64,000 bases of DNA from assembly GCA_049516595.1 (NCBI GenBank), contig JBEKSY010000015.1:8797-72796 (forward strand), read 5' to 3'. How positions within the stretch are numbered: position 1 is the first letter of the stretch; every line of letters starts with the position of its first letter. The notes below the pieces were generated by a model. That model ran no database searches, was not told the origin of the DNA, and worked only from the letters and a program-made list of their open reading frames with translations. Positions 26,001 to 32,858 of this stretch are shown piece after piece. This DNA comes from JBEKHT01 sp049516595. Lineage in GTDB: Bacteria > Chloroflexota > Anaerolineae > Anaerolineales > RBG-16-64-43. The position numbers and the translations under genes are program-made.

Positions 26001-26800
26001 TGATCGGGCAACCCGGAGAGCTGTCGAAATCGCCTCTTCTGGGAAGAGAGGACTTCGTCGAGTACTACGGCGTCCCCTTGATTGCCAAGGCTCAAATCAA
26101 GGGCGTCCTGGAGGTATTCAATCGCAGGCACTTGGAACCCGATCCGGAGTGGATGGAGTTCCTCGAGACCATTGCGGGTCAGGCGGCCATTGCGGTCGAT
26201 AATGCCAGCCTGTTCGACAGCCTGCAACGCACCAATCTGGATCTGACCCTCGCCTATGACTCGACCCTGGAGGCACTGGCCCGAGCCCTGGACCTGCGTA
26301 ACCACGAACCCGAGGGGCATACCCTACGGGTGACCGAACTGACCCTCCAAATCTCACGGGTCCTGGGCATCGGGGAAGCCGACCTGGTTCATCTGCGACG
26401 GGGCGCCCTGCTGCACGATGTGGGAGATCTGGGCGTCCCCGAGGCGGTGCTCCTAAAGGCCGGACCCCTCAACGACCGCGAGTGGAACCTGATTCGACGA
26501 CACCCTGTTCTGGCCTTCGAGCTCCTTTCCCCCATTGAGTTCCTGCGCCCCGCCCTCGACATCCCCTATTGCCACCATGAGAAATGGGATGGGACGGGGT
26601 ACCCGCGGGGCCTGGCTGGCGAGCAAATCCCCACCGGGGCCCGCATCTTCGCCGTCGTGGACGTCTGGGACGCGCTGACCTCGGATCGTCCCTTCCGTGA
26701 AGCGTGGTCCCTAGACCGCACCCGGAAATATGTCTGGGACAAGGCCGGGACTCACTTCGACCGATCGATTGTCGAGATCTTCCTCGAGTCAGTTTCTTAG
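23039..26800 (+). CDS. ComP-like membrane receptor fused to GAF(4)-HD-GYP
   Basis: A 1253-residue protein. Helix 1 (11-38) is followed by a PDZ-like ectodomain (about 39-130; LLQVGDRLTRVGDLTYEQF, with C57 and C64 able to form a disulfide) and about nine more helices (133-395). This is the membrane plan of Bacillus ComP, including LPGLYAFAIYRKRLGNLEL before the last two helices and the ending AFRKLAERLLYG. GAF domains follow at about 410-555, 565-722, 730-893 and 905-1062, and HD-GYP at 1075-1253. No histidine kinase is present. The HD motif reads HDVGDLGVPE (H1126-D1130): the usual Lys of HDxGK is Asp, although H, D, HHEKW (1179-1183) and GTGYP (1185-1189) are kept. Catalysis may be altered or lost. 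It should sense the peptide outside and change cyclic-di-GMP directly. Confidence 0.8.
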   Translation: MKSRIVRNGPVGLAGALLLSFAALAFSAFYALQAAFLLPYPGLSFGPDWIIVGITPCEVQESWCHHNQGLLQVGDRLTRVGDLTYEQFRTARTQVPFAGNLPGDLVPVQYLRQGVQGEALWQMQGATLALTLSRLAGILLFLPFWAVGTIVLLLARPRDNRAILLTLQNFVTAAWVSAGAVSFLQGAFSSQVLHSLSWVLAPLYLHLHLAVPNSLFPRLRKGLLPALYGASAVLASLELPRFLPDQVYLVPILVLIAGSLSILFYRLLRGDLADRPAVRLMLAAIALAFGPGLILVLIPNLLGEPTYQSVGPNISVFALPLLPGLYAFAIYRKRLGNLELRANRVLTFYSFALLYATAFVLTYMLGSRLIHLPSPALAFSLVISLVFVVAAQPVYIAFRKLAERLLYGAHFQPAEIVRVFANRLPTATSKEAVAHLLESDVTSSLLIRQSALVLLRNERAEIIYQTGIEIEASSLGEDQIRGLTASAGKYHVPEETEGPFGWVRLAIPVETGGEIIGLWLLGRRDPDDFYPQRDIRLLFTLASELTISLESLRLVDESKRRANEFEALYQTARDLTTKEDLNSLLRTVVERAIALVDAQTGGIFLPQGEGRKLKLAIAVGSAAEEQLAAMEGDGFDPEALELRAPVLVNDFDRGPNRNFIARTHGVRAYVRCPILQEEELAGLLVVAMTAGAADQFTHADVRLLSLFASLASNMIRTALLYDETRQRAEQLKLLYDAGLGLNSLLDPKEQLKLLFQSALQALQADEAEFFRHDAASGELKGEMVLGIDPAHSSEWKELSFPEGASAGPAGWVAARREAINLPDAPTFPGWVTVDPRVHSGIWAPIEREGRLLGVFGVTSTRGSAFSNQDVDLLLLFANQAAVAMENARLFTETELRLRRMSSSRSIDTAITGSLDLRVTLNVLLDQVTTQLGMDAADVLLFNPHTQLLEFAAGRGFRSRALQNTRLQVGKGLAGRAALEREIVHISDLIGQPGELSKSPLLGREDFVEYYGVPLIAKAQIKGVLEVFNRRHLEPDPEWMEFLETIAGQAAIAVDNASLFDSLQRTNLDLTLAYDSTLEALARALDLRNHEPEGHTLRVTELTLQISRVLGIGEADLVHLRRGALLHDVGDLGVPEAVLLKAGPLNDREWNLIRRHPVLAFELLSPIEFLRPALDIPYCHHEKWDGTGYPRGLAGEQIPTGARIFAVVDVWDALTSDRPFREAWSLDRTRKYVWDKAGTHFDRSIVEIFLESVS

Positions 26801-26866
26801 ACCTGGGGTTCAATTCCGCGGCGGCATCGACGGCCGACCATTAGATCGCCTACCGGGGTTGGCAAT

Positions 26867-27412
26867 TTGCTGCGACAAATCTATTTTGGCCTTCGCTACT
26901 TAGGAAGCCCGCCCTGGGATACCGGAGTCCCGCCCCCTGAGGTGGTTCAGTTCGCCGACGACCATCCCCCCGCCCACGCGCTCGACATTGGCTGCGGTAC
27001 CGGGGCAACTTCGGTATTCCTGGCCCAGCGGGGCTGGACCGTGACCGGGGTCGACTTCGTCGCCCTGGCCATCTGGAAGGCCAGGCGGCGGGCGCGCCAT
27101 CTTGCCTTGGGGCCGACCTTTCGCGTTGGGAGAGTTCCCGAGCTGAACGGGGTCTCCGGTCCATTTGACCTGGCTGTCGATGTCGGATGTTTTCACACCC
27201 TGCCGGAGGGCGACCGCAAGAGGTATGTCGACCGTGTCCAGACCCTCCTCAAGTCCGGCAGCCATATGCTCCTTTTCGCCTTCGACCATGACTCGCTGCC
27301 CGGGGTGCCAATCGATGAAGTCCGCCGGCTTTTCTCGAGCGGATTCGAGGAGCGACAAATCAAAGTCGACGCGGACGGCAGCGCGGCCTGGTACACTTAT
27401 AGACGCCGGTAG
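26867..27412 (+). CDS. Class I SAM-dependent methyltransferase
   Basis: A 181-residue methyltransferase with motif I ALDIGCGTGATSVFLAQRG, acidic motif VTGVDFVALAI and the motif-IV-like FDLAVDVGCFHTLP, which resembles thiopurine/TehB-like small methyltransferases. The substrate is not predictable. TTG 26867 appears to be the start, since SPPWDTGVPPPEVV, typical of the family's N terminus, follows closely; no clear ribosome binding site is seen. It lies 66 nt after the receptor gene and could be cotranscribed, so a role in modifying the signal cannot be ruled out, though I see no positive evidence. Confidence 0.78.
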   Translation: MLRQIYFGLRYLGSPPWDTGVPPPEVVQFADDHPPAHALDIGCGTGATSVFLAQRGWTVTGVDFVALAIWKARRRARHLALGPTFRVGRVPELNGVSGPFDLAVDVGCFHTLPEGDRKRYVDRVQTLLKSGSHMLLFAFDHDSLPGVPIDEVRRLFSSGFEERQIKVDADGSAAWYTYRRR

Positions 27413-27429
27413 GCAAAGATCATAAAGCG

Positions 27430-28347
27430 ATGGGCAGTGTGCTGTTGCTTTTCCTGGATGGTGTGGGGCTGGGTGCCCCGGATCCGACTCGTAATCCACT
27501 GGTCGCGGCCGAGCTACCGACTCTCAAGCGCTTGATGGGGGGCCAGGACCTCACCCGGGAGGCGAGGGCGGTCGAAGGGGAGGAGGCAACTTTCTTCCCC
27601 TGCGATGCCAACCTCGGAGTGGAAGGAAAACCGCAGTCGGCGAGCGGTCAGGCCTCTCTGCTGACAGGAGTTAACGTCCCCTCGCACCTGGGGTTCCACT
27701 ACGGACCAAAACCAAACCGATCCATCCGGGCCCTGCTGAAGGACCGGAACCTCCTGACCACACTGAGTCGGCGCGGCCAGCGCCACTCCCTGCTCAATGC
27801 CTATCCCCCGGCCTATTTCGAGGGGGTCCGGTCGGGCCACCGGTTGCATTCTGCGATCCCTCTCGCCGTGGAACTGGCGGGGGGTGAACTGGCCAACGAG
27901 GAGGTGCTCCGCCGGGGAAGCGCGTTGTCCGCCGATTTCACCGGGGACGGGTGGAGGCGCAGGCTGGGCTATTCCGACACCCCGCTCCTGACGCCGCGAG
28001 AAGCCGGCCAGCGGATGGCGGAACTGGCGCGTCGGGTCGATTTCGCGATTTTTGACCATTGGCCAACGGACTATGCAGGTCACAAAGGGAGAATGGAGCC
28101 GGCCGTGGAGCTCCTTCGCATCCTGGACAAAGTCCTAGAGGCCCTGGCCCAGGCGGCTCGCAATGACAGCCTGCTCGTGGTCGTGACTTCAGACCACGGA
28201 AACCTGGAGGACCTCTCAGAACGCGGGCACACTCGCAATCCGGTTCCCGCTCTCCTGATTGGGCCGCGGCCGCTGCGAAAGCCTTTTGTGCAGAGAATGC
28301 AGGACCTGACCGGATTTGCTCCGGCCCTTCTCGAAGCCCTGGACTGA
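27430..28347 (+). CDS. Phosphomutase-like metalloenzyme (alkaline phosphatase fold)
   Basis: A 305-residue protein of the metalloenzyme superfamily shared by cofactor-independent phosphoglycerate mutase, phosphopentomutase and alkaline phosphatase. The N-terminal LLLFLDGVGLGAPDP gives the first metal Asp, QSASGQASLLTGVN the nucleophile Ser/Thr region, and VVTSDHGNLEDLSERGHTRNPVP the C-terminal Asp-His metal ligands. It is shorter than phosphoglycerate mutases (about 510 or 400 residues), so the substrate is uncertain. It begins 18 nt after the methyltransferase gene and is probably in its operon. Confidence 0.78.
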   Translation: MGSVLLLFLDGVGLGAPDPTRNPLVAAELPTLKRLMGGQDLTREARAVEGEEATFFPCDANLGVEGKPQSASGQASLLTGVNVPSHLGFHYGPKPNRSIRALLKDRNLLTTLSRRGQRHSLLNAYPPAYFEGVRSGHRLHSAIPLAVELAGGELANEEVLRRGSALSADFTGDGWRRRLGYSDTPLLTPREAGQRMAELARRVDFAIFDHWPTDYAGHKGRMEPAVELLRILDKVLEALAQAARNDSLLVVVTSDHGNLEDLSERGHTRNPVPALLIGPRPLRKPFVQRMQDLTGFAPALLEALD

Positions 28348-28363
28348 AGAATAGAATCGGGAA

Positions 28364-29077
28364 TCAGGAGGCCTTGCGAATGTGGCTCAGGGCCTCCAGG
28401 GCGGCGGCCTGGGCGGCCGCCTGTTTGCTGGGTCCAATTCCCGCCCCCGAGAGTTCATCGCCGAGATACACCTCGACGGTAAACTCGCGTTCGTGATCGG
28501 GTCCCCGTTCCTCAGCGGTCACGTATCGTGGCGTCAGGGATCGTTCCGCCTGCGCCCACTCCTGGAGCAGGCTCTTGGCGTCGACCTCGCCTTGTTCTTC
28601 AAGAATCCGCTCGGCGGCCTCCTCAAAGAGGGGTTCAACAAACCGGCGAGCGGCTTCCGCACCCTGGTCCAGGTATAACGCGCCAATCAGGGCCTCGAAC
28701 GCCCCGCAGAGATTGGCCGGACGATCTCTGCCCCCCGTTTCCTCTTCCCCTCGGCCGAGCCTCAGGAGCGAGCCGATATCCAGCTTCCGTGCAAAACCGG
28801 CCAGGGTCTCCGTGCGCACCAGCGCAGAGCGCAGGCGTGTCAGACGTCCCTCGGGCGAGTCGGGAAACCGATGATAGACCCAGGCCCCGCTCACAAAATC
28901 CAGGACCGCGTCTCCCAGGAATTCCAGCCTTTCGTTGTCCTCCCATTTCCCAGGATGCTCATTGGCAAAAGAGCGGTGGGTGAGGGCGCGGATCGCCAGG
29001 CTGGGATCTTGAAACTCGAGGCCCATTCGCTCGCGCAAAAATTCCGACCCGGGTTGAGAAGTCGCTTCGCGGCTCAA
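28364..29077 (-). CDS. rnc: Ribonuclease III
   Basis: A 237-residue double-strand-specific RNase that processes rRNA precursors and structured messages. The catalytic motif NERLEFLGDAVLDF is intact, the second acidic cluster is CGAFEALIGALYLD, and the C-terminal dsRNA-binding domain ends in SKQAAAQAAALEAL. I start at TTG 29077, which has GGAGGGCGG upstream and follows the fabF stop by 37 nt. The open frame reaches 29203, but that part overlaps fabF and is not protein-like. Last gene of the moaC-moaDE-thrC-fabF-rnc run. A fabF-rnc pairing is also common in other phyla. Confidence 0.94.
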   Translation of the reverse strand: MSREATSQPGSEFLRERMGLEFQDPSLAIRALTHRSFANEHPGKWEDNERLEFLGDAVLDFVSGAWVYHRFPDSPEGRLTRLRSALVRTETLAGFARKLDIGSLLRLGRGEEETGGRDRPANLCGAFEALIGALYLDQGAEAARRFVEPLFEEAAERILEEQGEVDAKSLLQEWAQAERSLTPRYVTAEERGPDHEREFTVEVYLGDELSGAGIGPSKQAAAQAAALEALSHIRKAS

Positions 29078-29114
29078 GGTTCCCGCCCTCCGAGAAATCC
29101 CCCGGCCCCGACGG

Positions 29115-30350
29115 CTAAGCTTGGAACTCGCGTATGGCCAGGACGGCGTTGTGCCCGCCGAAACCAAAGGAATTCGACAGCGCCAGGCGCACCCTCTTCT
29201 CACGGGCCTGGTTCGGTACGTAGTCGAGATCGCACTCGGGATCCGGAGTTACGTAGTGAACGGTCGCTGGGATCATTCCGTCGCGGATCGCCAGGACGCA
29301 GAAGATCGCCTCCAGAGCTCCCGTAGCCCCCATCATGTGACCGGTCATGGCCTTGGTGGAAGAGACGGGAACCCGATAAGCCGCCGGGCCCATGGCGGCC
29401 TTGATGGCGCGGGTTTCCGAGAGATCATTGAGGGGCGTGGCCGTTCCATGAGCGTTGATGTAGTCCACTTCGTCCGGTCTGGCATGCGCCGCTTCCAAGG
29501 CGCGCCGGATGGCCAAGGCTCCCCCGGCACCATCTTCGGCCGGTGCCGTCACATGAAAGGCGTCGGCACTGGCCGCGTAGCCCGCCAGTTCGGCAAGGAT
29601 TTCCGCTCCCCGCCGTTTGGCGTGGGATAGGCCTTCCAAGACCAGCACGGCAGCCCCTTCCCCCATGACCAGCCCATCGCGATCCTTGTCGAACGGCTGG
29701 GGCGTCAGCGAGTAATTGTCATTTCTCCTCGACATGGCGCCCAGCCGGTCAAAGGCGGCTACCCCCAGCTGGCAAATGGTGGCCTCGCTGGCTCCCGCCA
29801 GGACGGCATCCAGATCCCCATTGCGCACGAGCTGCCACGCCGCCCCAATTCCATCCGCTCCCGAGGCGCAGGCGGAGGACACGGAGAAGCAGGGGCCCTT
29901 GGCCCCAAACTCGATGGCCACGATGCCCGAGGCACCGTTCGGCATGTACATGGGGATGAGAAACGGGCTCAGGTGCCGCGGCCCTTGATCCCGCAGGGCG
30001 TCCATCCCCGACTGGAGAGTCGCCAGTCCTCCGGTGGCCGAGGAGATGATCACTCCCACGCGATCCGGGGCCCGGTCAATCTCCAGACCAGATTGGCCCA
30101 AGGCCTGCTGGGCGGCCGCCAAGCCCATCTGCTCAAATCGATCACGCCGGCGAGCTTCACGAGGCTCCATGTATCGGGTGGGGTCGAACCCCCGAACCTC
30201 GCAGGCGATGCGCACCAGGAGACCCGAGGCATCGAACTGGGTGATTGGTCCTACCGCCGAGACCCCCTTGAGCGCATTCCGCCAGCTCTCCTCGGCATCG
30301 AGCCCCAGTGCGTTGATCGTTCCCAATCCGGTGATCACAACCCGTTCCAT
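29115..30350 (-). CDS. fabF: 3-oxoacyl-[ACP] synthase II
   Basis: This 411-residue condensing enzyme extends acyl-ACP with malonyl-ACP in fatty acid synthesis. The catalytic Cys lies in SSACASGADGIGAAW, the two His in INAHGTATPLNDLSE and NSFGFGGHNAVL. The chain starts with VVITGLGTINALG as usual. Length is normal. It is flanked by thrC 24 nt upstream and rnc downstream. The initiator ATG has a modest AAGGGACAGGG ribosome binding site. Confidence 0.95.
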   Translation of the reverse strand: MERVVITGLGTINALGLDAEESWRNALKGVSAVGPITQFDASGLLVRIACEVRGFDPTRYMEPREARRRDRFEQMGLAAAQQALGQSGLEIDRAPDRVGVIISSATGGLATLQSGMDALRDQGPRHLSPFLIPMYMPNGASGIVAIEFGAKGPCFSVSSACASGADGIGAAWQLVRNGDLDAVLAGASEATICQLGVAAFDRLGAMSRRNDNYSLTPQPFDKDRDGLVMGEGAAVLVLEGLSHAKRRGAEILAELAGYAASADAFHVTAPAEDGAGGALAIRRALEAAHARPDEVDYINAHGTATPLNDLSETRAIKAAMGPAAYRVPVSSTKAMTGHMMGATGALEAIFCVLAIRDGMIPATVHYVTPDPECDLDYVPNQAREKRVRLALSNSFGFGGHNAVLAIREFQA

Positions 30351-30374
30351 GCACGACCCTGTCCCTTGAGGCGA

Positions 30375-31508
30375 CTAAAGGGCGAAGCGCCCCGATTCCT
30401 TCAAACCACTGCCGGTCAAGATGGCCACCATCGCACCGCGAATACCCTCAGGGCGGACTTGGCTCTGTCCGCCTAGTATCCTCCGAATCGCTGGGTAGAC
30501 AACCGCGGAGGTCGTTTCCACATACACTCCCTGACGGAGCAACTCGTGCTGTCCTTCCAGGGCCTCGCGCTCCTCCACCGTTATGACGTCCCCCTTACTC
30601 TCCGCCAAGGCCCGAATCACGCCTCTCACTCGGAGGGGGCTGGCCACACGGATTCCTTCGGCGATGCCCGGCTGGGGAGGACTGGGAGATCGGGGGGGCG
30701 CGCAGGGCTGCCACGCCTCCCAAATCGGAGCGCACGAGCTGACCTGCACCGCCACCAGCCTCGGCAGCTGGCTGATGATTCCGCCCTTCAGCAACGAGTG
30801 GAATCCCAGGTAGAGACCAGTGATCAGGGATCCCTGCCCAGTGGGCGCGACAACGAGGCCGACACCTTGATCCAACTCGGAGACCAGCTCGAAAGCTATG
30901 GTTGCAATCCCGCCGAGTCCGTGAGGCAGGTAGGCATGGCTTCCATAGGCGATCCCGGACCGCGCCTCCCGGAGCGCCGCCTCGCTGGCGGCGGCACGAC
31001 CCCCGGCGATTTCCCGAACCTCGGCGCCATACGCCGCAATCTGGGCCCGCTTGGGCCCCGAAGCCCCTTGAGGAACATAGACGCGGGCGCGAATCCCGGC
31101 CCGTGCGCAATAGGCGGCAAACGACGCCCCGGCGTTGCCCGAGGAATCCTCAACAGCCTCCGAGACACCTCGGTGCTTAAGTGCGCTGACCAAAACCGTT
31201 GTAGCACGATCTTTGAAGGAGCCCGTGGGGTTGAGCAGCTCGGCCTTCCCCCAGATCGGCCTCCCCTGCACTTCGAACGACACCAGGGGGGTCGCTCCCT
31301 CTCCCAGGCTGATCTCCTCGGCCCGCTCTTCCAGCGGAAGCCAAGCCCGATATCTCCAGAGGTCTTGCCGACCCGGCTCGACACGAGTGGAATCAAAGGG
31401 CGGCAATCCCGGCAGGTCAAACACTCCGCCGCATGTTCCGCAACGCCAAGCAAAGCCGTCCTCGGGATACTTGCGATGGCAGGCCGAGCACTCGATGGCA
31501 GGAGTCAT
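30375..31508 (-). CDS. thrC: Threonine synthase (PLP-dependent)
   Basis: A 377-residue PLP enzyme converting O-phosphohomoserine to threonine. An N-terminal zinc-ribbon-like C-x2-C pair set (IECSACHRKYP, WRCGTCGG) precedes the catalytic domain with LNPTGSFKDRAT (PLP Lys) and SSGNAGASFAAYCARAG. The glycine loop reads APTGQGSLITGLYLG. Zinc-ribbon threonine synthases of this length occur in archaea and several bacterial phyla. Annotation within the fold family is fair but cystathionine-type relatives cannot be fully excluded. It overlaps moaDE by 1 nt and is in its operon. Confidence 0.85.
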   Translation of the reverse strand: MTPAIECSACHRKYPEDGFAWRCGTCGGVFDLPGLPPFDSTRVEPGRQDLWRYRAWLPLEERAEEISLGEGATPLVSFEVQGRPIWGKAELLNPTGSFKDRATTVLVSALKHRGVSEAVEDSSGNAGASFAAYCARAGIRARVYVPQGASGPKRAQIAAYGAEVREIAGGRAAASEAALREARSGIAYGSHAYLPHGLGGIATIAFELVSELDQGVGLVVAPTGQGSLITGLYLGFHSLLKGGIISQLPRLVAVQVSSCAPIWEAWQPCAPPRSPSPPQPGIAEGIRVASPLRVRGVIRALAESKGDVITVEEREALEGQHELLRQGVYVETTSAVVYPAIRRILGGQSQVRPEGIRGAMVAILTGSGLKESGRFAL

Positions 31509-32314
31509 TACCCCATGAGTTCCAGGCCCATGTCAGTCTCGGCCGGACCCTGCCGGTCACGGGCGGTGGGACGGTAGTGGCCCTCCACCCAGGCCTCCCC
31601 CGTCGGGCCGACCTCTCTCTTCCAGACCGGCACAATCTCCTTGAGCCGATCGATGCCGTAGCGTGCCGCTTCAAAAACCCCCGAACCTCGATGAGCCGCG
31701 CTGCAGGCGACCACAACCGTCGGAGTGCCGGCCTTCAGGCGGCCAATCCGCTGGATCAGGGCAATTCCCTCCACAGCAGGCCAGCGCGAGCGGATCTCCA
31801 AGGCAAGCTGTCGGAGTTTGGCCTCCGCCATGGGCAGGTACGCCTGGTACTCCAGGTACTCGGTCGTCGCGGGATTCCCGCCCTCATTGTGCGATCGGAC
31901 CAGTCCAGTGAAGAAGCAAGTGGCCCCAGTGGTGGGAAGCGCGATCTGACGGATCAGGTCATCCAGATCGAGAGCCTCGTCCGTCACGCGGATCAGGGTG
32001 GGCTGGCGCTCACTGCCCCCGCTCACGGGCGGGAAGACGGCCACCTCATCACCCTCTTGCAGGTCATCCTCAGCGAAGGCAAACTCCCGATTCCTGGCAA
32101 AGACCGCCGTGTCTAGCAGGTTGCGCAGAGCTGGATGACGGCTCGCCAGGAGTGCTTTAAGATCAGCGATCGTTGCCGCCTTGCCAAGCTCGACCTCAAG
32201 AGCACTCGCCCCGATTCGATCTCGTAGGGTTGCGAAGAAAAGGACGCGGATGCGAAGCCCCGCCCGCCCCGTCCCCTCGTCCATCGCCTCAAATTCCGCC
32301 TCGTGGCTACTCAT
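31508..32314 (-). CDS. MoaD-MoaE fusion, molybdopterin synthase
   Basis: A 268-residue fusion of both molybdopterin synthase subunits. Residues about 20-100 are MoaD (IRVLFFATLRDRIG ... VAVFPPVSGG), in which the Gly-Gly that carries the thiocarboxylate is now internal. Residues about 105-260 are MoaE, with ATCFFTGLVRSHNEGG, LEYQAYLPMAEA and VPVWKREVGPTGEAWVEG; the last segment has the catalytic Lys. Cleavage after Gly-Gly would be needed for the normal mechanism unless the fusion is processed or the linker is flexible. Overlaps moaC by 8 nt and thrC by 1 nt. Confidence 0.92.
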   Translation of the reverse strand: MSSHEAEFEAMDEGTGRAGLRIRVLFFATLRDRIGASALEVELGKAATIADLKALLASRHPALRNLLDTAVFARNREFAFAEDDLQEGDEVAVFPPVSGGSERQPTLIRVTDEALDLDDLIRQIALPTTGATCFFTGLVRSHNEGGNPATTEYLEYQAYLPMAEAKLRQLALEIRSRWPAVEGIALIQRIGRLKAGTPTVVVACSAAHRGSGVFEAARYGIDRLKEIVPVWKREVGPTGEAWVEGHYRPTARDRQGPAETDMGLELMG

Positions 32315-32789
32315 TGATCACGTCACCGGAAAGACCGCCATGCTTCTCCACAAGCCGGATATTCTCAATCTGCATGGTTTTTTCGGCCGCTTTGACCATG
32401 TCATACACGGTCAGCGCGGCGACCGAAACCGCGGTGAGCGCCTCCATCTCCACCCCCGTCCTCGCGGTGCTCTTCACAGTCGCGGTGATCAAGATGCCCG
32501 GGAGCTGATCCGAGAGTTCCAAGCGGACGTCGATGACGTCCAGAGGCAAAGGATGACATAGAGGAATTAGGTCCGCCGTTCGTTTGGCCGCCTGAATGCC
32601 CGCCACCTGAGCCACGGTGAGCACATCTCCCTTGCGGAGTTCGTTCTTCCGGATCAGGGCCAGTGTCTCGACCCGCATGCGGACTTGCCCACGCGCGATG
32701 GCCATCCGCTCGGTCGCCGGCTTTCCGCCGACATCGACCATGTGCGCTTTGCCCGCAGAGTCGAGGTGCGTGAGCGAAGGATTGCTCAT
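32307..32789 (-). CDS. moaC: Cyclic pyranopterin monophosphate synthase
   Basis: A 160-residue MoaC that completes the first step of molybdenum cofactor synthesis. MVDVGGKPATERMAIARG starts the fold, LIPLCHPLPLDVIDV is the active-site segment, and TGVEMEALTAVSVAALTVYDMVK closes it with the catalytic Asp and Lys. The ATG lies 6 nt after a perfect -10 box with no Shine-Dalgarno, so the message is probably leaderless. It is the first gene of a five-gene operon running to rnc. Confidence 0.96.
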   Translation of the reverse strand: MSNPSLTHLDSAGKAHMVDVGGKPATERMAIARGQVRMRVETLALIRKNELRKGDVLTVAQVAGIQAAKRTADLIPLCHPLPLDVIDVRLELSDQLPGILITATVKSTARTGVEMEALTAVSVAALTVYDMVKAAEKTMQIENIRLVEKHGGLSGDVINE

Positions 32790-32795
32790 ATTGCG

Positions 32796-32804
32796 ATTAT
32801 ACCA
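32796..32804 (-). promoter_or_regulatory. Extended -10 promoter of the moaC operon
   Basis: On the minus strand TGGTATAAT gives an extended -10 (TGn plus TATAAT, 32796-32801). The moaC ATG begins 7 nt downstream, at the expected transcription start. The -35 region is poor, as is common for extended -10 promoters. Confidence 0.7.
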
Positions 32805-32858
32805 GTCGACATTGAATCATCTTTGGCCAATCGACCCGTTCGTACGAAGGCGCCCCTA

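Noticed and set aside
26800..26830. T-arm-like GGTTCAATTCC, suggesting a tRNA
   Set aside because: Its flanks do not pair and no anticodon or acceptor arm can be drawn.
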